The notes: generated by a model from the letters alone, not told the origin. A DNA stretch of 15,221 nt from Collybiopsis luxurians FD-317 M1 (GCA_000827265.1 KN834794.1:411991-427211), one strand, 5' to 3'; counted from the stretch's first letter, positions 1 to 9,311 are shown. Numbers and translations are program-made.

Positions 1-468
1 AATAGTAGGGTTCAGTCAGTAGCCTTCTCTCCAGATGGAAGGAGGATTGTGTCAGGATCAGACAACTGCACAGTGAGGATATGGGATGCAGAGACAGGAA
101 ATGCTCTAGGAAACCCTCTAAAGGGTCACAATGACAGGGTTCAGTCAGTAGCCTTCTCTCCAGATGGAAGGAGGATTGTGTCAGGATCAGATGACTGCAC
201 AGTGAGGATCTGGGATGCAGAGACTGGAAATGGTCTAGGAAACCCTCTAAAGGGGCACAATAACTGGGTTCAGTCAGTAGCCTTCTCTCCAGGTGGAAGG
301 AGGATTGTGTCAGAATCATCAGACTGCACAGTGAAGATATGGGATGCAGAGAATGGAAACACTCTAGGAAATCCTCTAAAGGGGCACAATAACAGGGTTC
401 AGTCAGTAGCCTTCTCTTCAGATGGAATGAGGATTGTGTCAGGATCAGATGACTCTACAGTTGCAACA
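1..468 (+). repeat. Tandem 129-bp WD40 units, partial array
   Basis: Three full spacings of exactly 129 bp separate the recurring GTTCAGTCAGTAGCC block (11, 140, 269, 398). Units are almost identical in nucleotide sequence. Differences fall at a few codons: S/D, D/N, C/S, A/G/T, D/N and R/W. Confidence 0.9.
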
Positions 469-951
469 CAGGGTGCAGAAACTAAAATTGCTATAGGAGG
501 TGATAGTCATACCAATACCCACAATTATTCTGGGTTAATCCCTAGCTATTGGTTATCATTTTGCTCCCATCCTCTCCATTCTCACTGTCACTCTTATCCC
601 CCTTTTGAGGATGTTTCTATCCAGAATGATGGTTGGATATGTGGCTCTGATGGATCTCTTCTTCTCTGGATACCTCCTGCATCCCAAATGTCAATCACTA
701 TTCCTCCTTTGAAATTGGTACTTTCTAATACTCACTGCACATCATTGGACATGAGTTCCTTCACTCATGGTCCTGATTGGGCAATGTGTTTAATTAAATT
801 TGATTCTTCCATTGCCTTTTCAGTACTAAATGTAGATCATGATGGAAATACACTGATCAAATCATCTTCACCATCACCCTGGGTAAGGAAAATGCAGACC
901 AAGTTCAATAATTTCAAGAATGCTGCCTCCAAGGTGAGCTGTATACTTTAA
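1..951 (+). CDS. NACHT-WD40 NLR-type protein, C-terminal part (5' end outside window)
   Basis: The frame is open from base 1, so the gene enters from the left. It begins with WD40 repeats of 43 residues (GH...SVAFSPDG..IVSGS...TVRIWDAETG), with conserved starts at bases 11, 140, 269 and 398. The fourth unit breaks off near base 450. A non-repetitive tail follows, including the segment GWICGSDGSLLLWIPP (about 628-679) and LDMSSFTHGPDW (about 751-786). From family knowledge these match the conserved C-terminal block found after the propeller in many agaricomycete NACHT-WD40 proteins. The role is therefore probably the ligand-sensing end of a cytosolic STAND receptor; the NACHT part is not in view. 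The frame stops at 949-951. A strong donor (AAG|GTGAGC, 934) and an acceptor (CCCCAG, 1006) suggest an alternative: an intron at 934-1006 and a last short exon ending TGA at 1043-1045. The family is well supported; the exact 3' end is not. Confidence 0.85.
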   Translation, partial: NSRVQSVAFSPDGRRIVSGSDNCTVRIWDAETGNALGNPLKGHNDRVQSVAFSPDGRRIVSGSDDCTVRIWDAETGNGLGNPLKGHNNWVQSVAFSPGGRRIVSESSDCTVKIWDAENGNTLGNPLKGHNNRVQSVAFSSDGMRIVSGSDDSTVATQGAETKIAIGGDSHTNTHNYSGLIPSYWLSFCSHPLHSHCHSYPPFEDVSIQNDGWICGSDGSLLLWIPPASQMSITIPPLKLVLSNTHCTSLDMSSFTHGPDWAMCLIKFDSSIAFSVLNVDHDGNTLIKSSSPSPWVRKMQTKFNNFKNAASKVSCIL

Positions 952-1006
952 ACCTATCCATCTATGTCATGTCATTACTTATTATTCCCTCCATGGGCAT
1001 CCCCAG
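934..1006 (+). other. Candidate intron at the 3' end of the first NLR gene
   Basis: Donor GTGAGC follows a complete AAG codon. The end is pyrimidine-rich and finishes CCCCAG, with CATTACTTA as a possible branch site. Removing it gives a 13-codon alternative C-terminus ending at 1045. It is unproven because the unspliced frame also ends quickly, at 951. Confidence 0.4.
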
Positions 1007-1045
1007 CACATATATAGCACTACCCATAAGCTGAACAAATCATGA

Positions 1046-1325
1046 TTTTGTCCATTCTCCATTTAGGAATTTTACCTATATGGAGTTACTATTTACCACT
1101 GTTCAGTGTCTTTGTCGGCACTTCTCTTACACTCTTAAGCTCTTGCTACATCCATTTCGGAGCTAATACTCTTCCCATTTTTTACACTTTAACAACTCAT
1201 GCTTTCTTCATGGAGTTCACTTCACAGCTCAATGCCCTCCTACTCTTGGAATGTCTTACCTGCATCTGTATGTTCCCTCTATGCTATATAGTTTATTACA
1301 CAAGCTAATTGTCAATGTCCTTTAG
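1046..1325. other. Intergenic stretch, T/C-rich on the + strand, no gene recognised
   Basis: The open frames here (for example 1042-1308) are hydrophobic strings from a pyrimidine-rich strand and resemble no known domain. A CCTTTAG at 1319-1325 immediately precedes the open Helitron frame and could be an intron acceptor. The Helitron 5' end (expected TC) should lie in this stretch or just upstream, but I cannot place it. Confidence 0.4.
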
Positions 1326-4300
1326 ACTTCCTCTTCCCATTCTTGCCTCACACCTACTGATAAAACTGTTCCAAATTGTAATGATACTGTTATTGCTCAA
1401 TCCTCTAATCCTAACACTCTTCCTTCCTCTCCTAAATCCTTGCTTCCTTTACTTTCTCACTCTGACTTTGTGTGTGTATCCATTGACAACAAGCATTATA
1501 TCTTTAATTCACTTAAACCATTATTCTCAATGCTAAGGGCTGACAATCTTCATAATCTTATATCATTTCATGTAAATATATCTGTATGGACAGATGAAGG
1601 CTGTCAAAAATCTGTTGCAGTGCTTTGCTCTGATTTAATGAATCATCAATGTGAACAGCTCTGCCTGATTAAAATGACACATGCTAATGGTGCTGGATTT
1701 TTCCATACCACTCCTTTATCTGAGTCAGATTTTGCGCTAAGTGCTAAGGCTTTGAGACATAAGGGTACAAATGTTTCTCGCTCCCATAAATGTAAGGCTG
1801 ACAATGATGCTCTGTCTTTGGCAGCAAATAAAAAATTCAAAGCTGACAAGCCACCTTTGATCTCACTATCCAAACATTCAGAACTCATTTCCGACGCTGA
1901 TGATTGGCTTGAAATTCTATCTTGCGATGAGAAACAACAGATTTTACAAGAAGAATTTGATGCAAACAGCAACAACACTATTCACTGTTTTGAATGTAGT
2001 GTTTGTGGCACACTTTCCCCTGCTGGTGAATCTACCCTGATTCCTTGCTCTAAACTTGATATATCTTTATTGAATGCTGCTGTCCAAGAGCTCCAAGAAA
2101 AGTCTTTCCAGCCTGAAATTCAGTCATTCAATACTGATTCCATTGAAAATGGCTGTTTCCATTTGTGTTCATTGTGTAAGCATGATGTCCATTATGATAA
2201 CCCTCACAGTAGAGGTCCCCGGCATTTCATTGCTATACCTGTCCGCTCTTATGCAAATGGGCTTTGGACAGGCACAGTTCCTGAAGCTCTGCAGGGACTT
2301 ACATTCCTGGAGGAGCCGTGCATTGCACAAGCAAGTGCTACAAGATGCATGTTTAAACTTGAGCTTGGTCCTACTGGCCAATATGCATCTCGTGGGAATG
2401 TCTGTGTCTTACCTCAAGACCCAGGGCCATTGCTCTCCTAGCTTCCCCCACCTTTGAGTCAGCTTCATGATGAGGTTCGTGTGATTCTTGTTGGCTCCCC
2501 TGATGCAGAAATCACTGCTGAGATGCTTACAAAGTCTCCACTGCTGGTTTGACGTACTCATATTATTGAGGCACTAAAATGGCTTAAAGCTCACAATCCA
2601 CTCTATTTTGACTTAGATCTGGACATTGCCGAAGCAACAGCCTCTGAGTAACCCAATCATGGCATTCCAATACCAATACAATGTATCATTCGAGTACATC
2701 ACAATGCCGAAGGCAGCTCTTACACTCAACAAGCAAATGCAGAGCACTTTACCGAGAATGTATCACTTCATGGAATGCCATCATCAACACTTGTAGATAC
2801 AGACTCCGTCGAGTCTATATATAAAATGAGAAAGCTTGCAGCCCTGCAAAAATTCAAAAGTGGTCAAGAACCTTTTATAAATTTCCCTCTGGGTCTACAC
2901 CACTTCCAACATGTCACAACCCTAAACTCTTTGGGTATCTTTGGCCGACATTATTCCCTTAGGGAGTGGGCATGATGGAAAATAATGAGGTTTGTTCAAA
3001 TGATTCAATTGGCTTCCGGGAAATTGATTTCAAAACACATATTGCACATTTACTTCAGAGTGGACCAAATTGATGTTTCCAAATTCATCTATCCTTTATA
3101 TTTGTTGTTGGCAATATTCAATTACAGCGGGACACATCATTCAATGCAAAACTAGCTGTCAAGAAGTCATGGTTCCCACGTGTCAATGCTCTATTGGAAA
3201 AGATATCTACTTCGACAGTTGAGTCCTTTACTGAAAAACTGAAAAAGAATCCCTTTTCCTGACCTGAAACTGATGGGGAGAAGGCTGCTGCAATGCTGAT
3301 ACATTATGTGAATTACATTGCTGAGGATATACCTGGCTCCATGACTGAGGTTCAGAATATGCGAGAGAATATGTTCTCTATTGTTAATTGCAGTGGCCTT
3401 CCCCATATATTTTTAACACTGAACCCATCTGATACAAACAACCCTGTGGCACAAGTATTTGCTGGGCAAAACATCAATCTAGACAAATTCTTTGATGAAC
3501 TTGACTCTGGTGTTGAAAGTCTGATGTGTGCAACTTGCATTTCCCAGAACCCCATTGCTGGTGCTCAATTCTTCCATCATTCTGTCACTACACTATTGGA
3601 AATTCTCCTTGGCACTAAGCAGGCAAACCATAAAGGTATCTTTGGTAAGGTTTCTGTTTACTATGGTGTAGTTGAAGCACAAGGACAGGGATCATTACAT
3701 ATTCACATGCTTCTTTGGTGAGAGAATGGGCTTTATCCAATGGAAATTAAACACCGGTGTAGTAGTGATCCAGCTTGGGCACAAAAATTGATCAATTGGT
3801 ATGATGACATTTTCTTCCAAAACTTACCTGATGAAACCCATGAATATATCTGAAAGGAGGGCATGTATAAGCGTCATCCGGTCATGAGCCGGCCACTGAA
3901 TCCATCCAGTCCTGATTTTCTGCAAAATGTCAATCAGGATTTGCATGATGTGCTTGAAAACTCAGGTATGATACATGATCATAGTGATACATGCTTTAAG
4001 CACTTGCCAAAGAAACTTCACTGCCTTTGGGATGAAAATAAGGATTGCCGCTTTCAGCTTCCTCAAAAGACTCATGAGTTTACTCATTTTGATGAAGATG
4101 GTGACATTGTGTTAAAATGCAACAATGGTTTTGTTAATGGACATAATCATTTGATTATTACATCTAAGCAATGTAATATGGATGCCAAGCCCATTGGTTC
4201 TGGAACTGTTGCCATGGCTGCATTTCTATACATGGGAACCTACACTATTAAGTTTTCCATGGACACCGCAGTTGTTTTTTTGGCTCTCTGTGCTTCGATT

Positions 4301-4931
4301 AAGGTTTTATCAGAGAGGACACCCCTAGACATTGAGGGAAATATTGACACATATGAGTGTAGTCGCCAACTGTTAATCAAAACTGTCAACAAGCTTATTG
4401 GGAAACAAGAGCTTTCCAGTCAGCAAATGGCCAGCAAATTGATTGGTACTCTAAGTTGCTATACAAATTGTAACTACACTCAGTTTTACTGGCCAGGGAT
4501 GCTGCGTCAGATTGACAGCACTATGTTTGAGACATATAGTTCTGATGACATAGCCAGAGATCCAAACAGCGATGCCAACCTTCCTGATAAAGCAAAGTTA
4601 GCTGATGAAGAAGACTCCTTGGTGTTTTTGGGACAAAAAAATGCTGCATGATGATATACTCTATCGGCCATTGGAGCTTCAGAAAATCTGTGCATGGGAC
4701 CAACTGTGTTATTATGCCAAACAGAAATTACCAATGTCGCAAACTCAACAGAAAAATTTCATCCATTTCAATTCAAGGCACCCACAATATACAACTCATT
4801 GTTTGAAAGAGATCACCCCTGATGAGCTTCCCTGTGTTACTGTACTAGTGGGTTATCCAATCCCTCAAAATGACAGTGCAGATCAACAAGAAAGATACGC
4901 TTTAGCAATGCTTGCATTATTTAAACCTTAG
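1326..4931 (+). pseudogene. Helitron Rep (HUH endonuclease) portion, disrupted
   Basis: Frame 1 (from 1326) carries a DUF6570-like region: CSVCG near 1990-2010, LCSLC near 2165-2185, ANGLW near 2253, then the EEPCIAQ block. The Rep domain follows with WPTLFP...GVG (about 2942-2971), IFLTLNPSD (about 3407), the HUH motif His-Ile-His at 3698-3706, and both tyrosine codons of the YxxxY motif at 4229-4231 and 4241-4243. The Rep nicks and joins single-stranded DNA through these tyrosines. In-frame stops lie at 2439, 2550, 2649, 2960, 3071, 3260, 3719, 3851 and 4929. The frame shifts once at about 2850-2880 and again in an A7 run near 4634. The catalytic residues persist, but no full-length protein can be made. 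The stop at 2550 (TGA before CGT, where relatives have Arg-Arg) fits a CGA-to-TGA transition. The start is unknown; 1326 is only where the open frame begins. Confidence 0.88.
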
Positions 4932-7133
4932 TCTGATCAAGAATCAGAGTTACTCAAGTGTAAAAATCAGTCTTGGTACAATGCATTCACCAGGTGGCAA
5001 GATTCCAAAGAAATTTCATCATGTCATGTGGAGACAATGAATAACATGCAACTGTTGTATCAAAGTAAAGATGCTAAGTTTGACTTTGCAGCAATGAGAT
5101 GCAAAAGAGTTACTGAGTTGACCAGATCTCTGCCAAATATCAGTCCGTCTGATGGTGACAATGACATAGACCAGTATGATCCAACCTGGGAGCATGCAAT
5201 GCAAACTGCAGTTGACCCTAATAATTTTGAGGGTCCTGACATTGACAGCTTGGCACTTGATGTATTGAATATAAAAGAAGCCACTGGAAACAGTGGCTAT
5301 TATATGGTTTCAAATCCAATAGGACAGTTAAATGCAGATCTCTGTGTTTGTGCAGCTACTATTGAAGATTGTCAAGCAGCGGAACTGTCAGTGAATGAGA
5401 TCCTAAAAGAGAAGGAGCTTCTAATTATGAAACATTTGGAAACAGCTTTGCACAAACATCAATTGGCAAGTAGTCACCAACTTCATCATTCACTTACTAT
5501 CCGTGCTCCATTCACCACTACCCTATATGATGAGTTACAACATTCAAAAGAGCTATTTCTTCAATTTCACAGATGTACAGAGACTGAATGGAATAATCTG
5601 AAGCTGTACCAGAAGCTTGCAATTACATTAACCCAGAAGCACAAGCTCAATGAACAGCAAGCTTTAGCCTTTCTTTTACTTGCTGATAATGTAGGCCGTT
5701 ACTCCGATACACCAGCAGAGTTTCAACCCTTAAGGCTCCTAGTGACAGGCCCAGGGGGAACAGGAAAGTCTCGTATCTTTGAAGCATGGTCAGAGTTTCA
5801 CTGTGAACTCAATTGTTTGGAGCAATTCCATTTGACAGCTCCAACTGGTGTTGTGGCCAGTGACATTGGAGGCTGTACCATTCATGCTGAAGCTGCATTG
5901 TGTGTTAAGTGCAATACAATGCATGCTGAAACCCCAGGTGGACAAAAAGTTCACTCAGAGCTGGAACGGCATTTGGGTCCAGTTAGAACATTTGTCATTG
6001 ATGAAATTTACTTTATGGACCCTACAGATGTGAGTACACTGTCAGAGTATTGCTGTGTGGCAAAAGGAACAACTGAACATCCCTTTGGAAAACTCAATGT
6101 TATTACATGTGGAGATCCAGCTCAGTTGCCGCCTCCAGGATCCTCAGCACTCTTTGATTGTGATTTAGTAAATTGTTACCAGTCTGGAAAGCTCAATGCA
6201 TTGAATGAGAAAACTCAATATAAAGTCAAGGGAATTCATGCCTGGCATAAAATTGATAAAGTTGTAACCCTGACTGAAGTTATGAGGCAAAAGGGAGATA
6301 ATGCTTTAATTGACATTCTGAGCCATTTACAACTAGGAACATGCACCGAGAGTGATAAAGCCACACTGGATAAATATGTACTAAGCAATGAGGAATGTGC
6401 TCCTGAGACAAAAGCTCTGGTTGATATACAATGCTGGATTGAAAACCCAAATACTGCATGTCCTCTGATTATATACACAAATGCTGCACGAGATGTGTGT
6501 AATTTTGAGTGTGCAAAGGCCTTTGCAAAAGCCATAGGCCAAGAGTTTCATTTGTATTATTCAACAGACCATTGTGGCAGGGGAAAAAGTAAAAGGGAAA
6601 TCTCTGGCATTGCAGCTGAGGCAGCATGGAATGTTTCAGTAAAGAGCGCACAAGATCTGGGTGGAAGGGTACCCTATATTCCTGGTATGCCCGTGTTTGG
6701 GACTGAAAATATTGCAACGGAACTAGGATTATCAAAGGGAAGCCTGGGAACACTAGTTTCTATAAAATTTGAGGAGCGAGAGGGTAGAAAATATGCAGTT
6801 TCAGCTGAAATTGATTTCCCTGGATACAAAGGCAAGAACATCAAATTTCCGAACCATGTTCTTCTAAAGCCAATTACACAGTCATTTAAGTTTTCCCTTC
6901 CCAACTCAGAACATGTATATAGTGCCACAAGGGAACAGCTTCCGCTTATATCGGCATTTGCATTTACAGCTCATAACTCACAAGGGCGCTCACTTGATGT
7001 TGTTTGTATTGATCTGGCCAGCTGTCGATCAATTCAGAGTGCATATGTCATGCTGTCCTGTGTACGATCTCTAAGAGGTTTATGTATTTTGCGCCCTTTT
7101 AACTTGGGAAAGATAAATAATCACATTTCATAA
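4932..7133 (+). CDS. Helitron PIF1-type helicase portion, open reading frame
   Basis: This is the SF1B helicase half of the Helitron polyprotein, still open for over 730 codons in the frame entered at the A7 frameshift. A TAG at 4929-4931 cuts it off upstream. Motifs in order: Walker A GPGGTGKS at 5748-5771, TAPTGVVASDIGG..IH from about 5838, Walker B VIDEI at 5994-6008, GDPAQLPP at 6111-6134, LTEVMRQ near 6270, HNSQG at 6972-6986, and AYVMLSCVRS ending 7070. It would unwind DNA during rolling-circle transposition. Two changes are notable: the Lys usual in HKSQG is Asn, and the motif VI Arg (normally LSRV) is Cys at 7059-7061. The second is a plausible CGT-to-TGT transition that would probably abolish ATP hydrolysis coupling. 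The coordinates are the open part of a longer gene; no natural start codon is claimed. It is expected to be non-functional or to lack a start of its own. Confidence 0.88.
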   Translation, partial: SDQESELLKCKNQSWYNAFTRWQDSKEISSCHVETMNNMQLLYQSKDAKFDFAAMRCKRVTELTRSLPNISPSDGDNDIDQYDPTWEHAMQTAVDPNNFEGPDIDSLALDVLNIKEATGNSGYYMVSNPIGQLNADLCVCAATIEDCQAAELSVNEILKEKELLIMKHLETALHKHQLASSHQLHHSLTIRAPFTTTLYDELQHSKELFLQFHRCTETEWNNLKLYQKLAITLTQKHKLNEQQALAFLLLADNVGRYSDTPAEFQPLRLLVTGPGGTGKSRIFEAWSEFHCELNCLEQFHLTAPTGVVASDIGGCTIHAEAALCVKCNTMHAETPGGQKVHSELERHLGPVRTFVIDEIYFMDPTDVSTLSEYCCVAKGTTEHPFGKLNVITCGDPAQLPPPGSSALFDCDLVNCYQSGKLNALNEKTQYKVKGIHAWHKIDKVVTLTEVMRQKGDNALIDILSHLQLGTCTESDKATLDKYVLSNEECAPETKALVDIQCWIENPNTACPLIIYTNAARDVCNFECAKAFAKAIGQEFHLYYSTDHCGRGKSKREISGIAAEAAWNVSVKSAQDLGGRVPYIPGMPVFGTENIATELGLSKGSLGTLVSIKFEEREGRKYAVSAEIDFPGYKGKNIKFPNHVLLKPITQSFKFSLPNSEHVYSATREQLPLISAFAFTAHNSQGRSLDVVCIDLASCRSIQSAYVMLSCVRSLRGLCILRPFNLGKINNHIS

Positions 7134-7342
7134 GAGTTATGAACTGAGATGGCATGAACTGAATTACTAAGTCTCTGAACAACAGCAGAGGCACAGCAAT
7201 CTCTTTCATGGTGCTATGAGCTGTGTGACCAAGGGCTGAATGTATCTGCATACTGACACACTTTTACTGCGATGGGATGAGATTGGCATAAATGGAGAAA
7301 AATGTAAAAAAAGAAAACAATAATAATAATTATGATAATTAG
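7134..7342. other. Helitron 3' flank, A/T-rich, no gene
   Basis: No coding signal is seen. It holds an imperfect hairpin (CACAGC 7192-7197 with GCTGTG 7220-7225, inner TCAT 7206-7209 with ATGA 7216-7219) followed by CTGA at 7236-7239. That loosely resembles a Helitron 3' end, but the stem is not GC-rich. An A-rich tract occupies about 7290-7340. Confidence 0.35.
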
Positions 7343-7824
7343 GGCAAATTGTGGATGAGATTGTATATAAGCCAATGGAAGTCAACTCGATTTTGTGCAC
7401 CTCTAGCTTACCTCCAATGGCCAACACAGACTCTGAACTGATCAGCTCACTTGATGTGATACAGGAAATCATTTCCCCTCTTTCTAACAACCAAATCTCT
7501 GCTTTTGTTAAATTAACCTTATTTGTGGGGACTGTGGATGGCCCAATTGAAAATCATACTTTGCCATTTGTCTTGGACCATTCAACAGTTGTTGTAGGAC
7601 AGGATGAAGGATACTACATTCAGTTCCGGTATGTGTATTGCAGCACACATGAGTGATTATGGTATGTGTACTGACATGTTTCCTCAGCGACAAACAACTC
7701 GAGTTCTCAACAACCATCTGTCCAAGATCTAATTACGCATGGAAGAATGGTCCGGAAGGATCTCTGGTTTTGCCTGACTGGAAAGATCCTCTTTTTCTTC
7801 CCCCCGGCATTAGTATTGACAAAG
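7343..7824 (+). CDS. Two-exon gene fragment, function unknown, both ends missing
   Basis: Exon one is about 7343-7628 (an in-frame ATG lies at 7375 in a good context, gccaATGG). It is joined across an intron at 7629-7687 to exon two at 7688-7824. The phase matches exactly: 2 nt of an Arg codon before the intron and 1 nt after, giving YYIQFR then DKQLEF. Exon two ends one base into a codon at another donor, GTATGT (7825), so at least one more exon once followed. No such exon appears; instead a minus-strand decayed gene copy starts at about 7837. The product has no motif I recognise. It contains a hydrophobic beta-like stretch (FVKLTLFVGTVDG) and a tail rich in Pro and Trp. Exon one is CpG-poor like the Helitron, while CpG returns in exon two. 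It could be a host gene remnant or a fragment captured by the Helitron. Confidence 0.5.
7629..7687 (+). other. Intron in the orphan gene fragment
   Basis: It is 59 nt long, with donor GTATGT, branch-like TACTGAC at 7668-7674 and acceptor TTTCCTCAG. Removing it joins two open frames in phase and eliminates the stop that follows in the unspliced frame. Confidence 0.65.
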
Positions 7825-7836
7825 GTATGTGGAATG

Positions 7837-8830
7837 GGAAGGAGCAGTTAGGACTCTTTCGTACCATCAAAGTGAAAATTTATTGTTCCAAAATCAACGA
7901 TAAGCGGATCTACAGGATGAGACGAGTTAGTCAGTCAGTAATTTTATTACAAAGGCAATACACAACCTCGATAAACACTCACCCTCGATAAACAAATGCA
8001 TCTGAAATGATAAAATATCAAAAACAGATTTTCGACGCGGTCATTTTAGCGTATGTAACAATCGAATTGAGTAGGAGGCGATCGAGTAAGCAGCGTGAGG
8101 ACGATATAGTAATGAGAAGTGAGAAGCAATGGCGTAAACGTCGCCTAAATACTATCTGAGTGGAACGGATTTGATACGATCACGGTCATTTGGAAGAGAC
8201 TGCTGAACGATCGAGCTGGAAATGAGGAAATAGTCCGCCAGAAAGCGAATTGCTGGAGCAGGCGATACAGTATCCGGGAAAACAGTGTTAGCGACAGGCG
8301 GGAGATGGGAGATGGGATGAGCCGATAGTCAGATGCAATGAGGATGCATAGTCCGTATCTAGGGAGCTATGAGAGTCGAGCTCATTTCCTCAATTCTCTC
8401 CTCCGTGTACCCAGGACCATTGGAGAACTGTTTAGAAAGAGAGGAAGGGGACCTCAAGTGTTCATAAAAGGCATGCGAGGAGCCAAGAGAACTCCTCATA
8501 CTGAAAGGGAAAGCATTAGTACGAATACAGGCAATTGAAAAGGGAGATTTAACGTACTATTGAACAACTGCCCTCTTCTTTAATCTTACGAGGTCATCTT
8601 CTAACTGTTTGATTGAAAGATTCGCGAGAAAGTTGAAGATTGACTGCCGCACGCAGAAACATTGGGATTTAATTTGGGGAGACGGGAGTCGATGAGGAAA
8701 GTGGAGTGAAGAATGCATCTGGGAAAGAAAGGCCAAGCAGCTTTGCCCGAGTTGCCAGTTGAATTCCCGCACGCGAAGAGACGAAGAATGTCCCCGATTA
8801 ACATTGGTCACCAAGCTTTCGCAACATCCA
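7837..8830 (-). pseudogene. Decayed gene copy L, inverted paralogue of the 11104-12250 copy
   Basis: Read on the minus strand, this block aligns from start to end with 11104-12250 on the plus strand. Shared landmarks are: ATGTTGC.AAAGCT near the outer start; the block encoding SACGSQSSTFS (SACSSQSSTFS in the other copy); a donor CTC|GTAAGATTAA at 8589 and acceptor CTTTCAG at 8501; the stretch SSHAFYEHL (other copy TSHVFNEQL); RIEEMSSTL (RFEEVSSSI); VSP...DYFLISSSIVQQSLPN (VSPPHIFPVDYLHISSLMV.LSLPN); and acceptor CATCCTGTAG at 7911. Homology ends at GTCCTAA, beside the stop codon of the other copy. Compared with that copy it lacks about 100 bp between ISRLSL..LF and VSP, changes frame at least twice and has stops in its last exon, so it is judged a pseudogene. 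Function is unknown. It sits tail to tail with the 7343-7824 fragment. Confidence 0.6.
8501..8589 (-). other. Intron shared with the inverted copy (89 nt)
   Basis: On the minus strand it runs from GTAAGATTAA to CTTTCCCTTTCAG, with branch-like TACTAAT shortly before the acceptor. The inverted copy has an equivalent 82-nt intron at 11335-11416 with the same donor. Conservation of the sites in both copies argues that this is a genuine ancestral intron. Confidence 0.5.
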
Positions 8831-9311
8831 AAGACCGTATAACAAACGGCAAGGCAAATCCATGTCGCAGCTTGGTCGATGTTGAGGGTGAGATGAGCAG
8901 GGGCTGCACGATCGGGTAACTGGGGAAAAGGAATGAGATATCATAGAGACGTTATAGAAAGAAGCTCCGGCCCGGTATAACCGAACATTCCGGTCGTTGT
9001 TTCCCGAGGCAGCAAAGCTCTTTTCTCTTAACCGTCAAAACTCAGGAATCCGTACAACTTGGTCGACGGATTTCTAGCTCATTCTTGGGCTATACTACCA
9101 ACTGCACTTCTTCTCCGCTCTTTCATATTCCTGCACCTTCATCCGAAGCCAGAGTGCTTAATTGGAAATGTCTTGCGACGACAGCAGCTGGTCCGTCTTA
9201 CCTGGTCCCGCTTTCCGCCTCTATTCCCTCTCCGGCACTCAGCTATACACGCCGTTTTAAATTTTTTGCCCTTACCCAAGAATTCGACGCTATCCCCAAC
9301 TGTTTTCGACC
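8831..9311. other. Spacer and possible promoter, no firm gene
   Basis: It contains direct repeat A (8967-9056) and then a pyrimidine-rich stretch (about 9090-9300) of the sort often found before fungal start codons. It ends at an ATG in a fair context (gaccATGTCT, 9312). The open frames across 9059-9373 and 9085-9423 lack any family resemblance. Confidence 0.35.
8967..9056 (+). repeat. Direct repeat copy A
   Basis: It matches 10786-10882 in the same orientation along about 90 bp, by eye roughly three quarters identical. The best block is ACCGAACATTCCGGTCGTTG (ACCGAATGTTCCGGTCGTTG in copy B), followed by AGGCAGCA.AGCT and TCTT..CCGTCA. CCGG occurs on both sides of the core. Confidence 0.7.

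Larger units (their letters stand above)
1326..7133 (+). mobile_element. Degenerate autonomous Helitron (coding body)
   Basis: One collinear polyprotein order is visible: a Cys-rich DUF6570-like N-terminus, a Helitron_like_N/Rep domain with HUH and two-tyrosine motifs, then a PIF1-type helicase. This is the diagnostic arrangement of fungal Helitrons, which transpose by rolling-circle replication. No RPA-like or endonuclease extra domain is seen. The coordinates cover only the coding body. The true termini (5' TC, 3' hairpin plus CTRR) were not fixed; a weak 3' candidate lies near 7192-7239. The element is broken by many stops and two frameshifts and is unlikely to be autonomous now. Confidence 0.9.

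Noticed and set aside
1..468. Regularly spaced repeats that could suggest a CRISPR array
   Set aside because: Units are contiguous 129-bp coding repeats with WD40 residues, without unique spacers, and the surroundings are eukaryotic.
1042..1536. Two consecutive hydrophobic open frames (88 and 75 codons) that look like membrane proteins
   Set aside because: Their hydrophobicity comes from a T/C-rich strand. The second overlaps, in another frame, the open Helitron frame from 1326, and neither has a recognisable pattern.
5019..6928. Several minus-strand open frames inside the helicase
   Set aside because: They are antisense shadows of a well-supported PIF1-type helicase frame.
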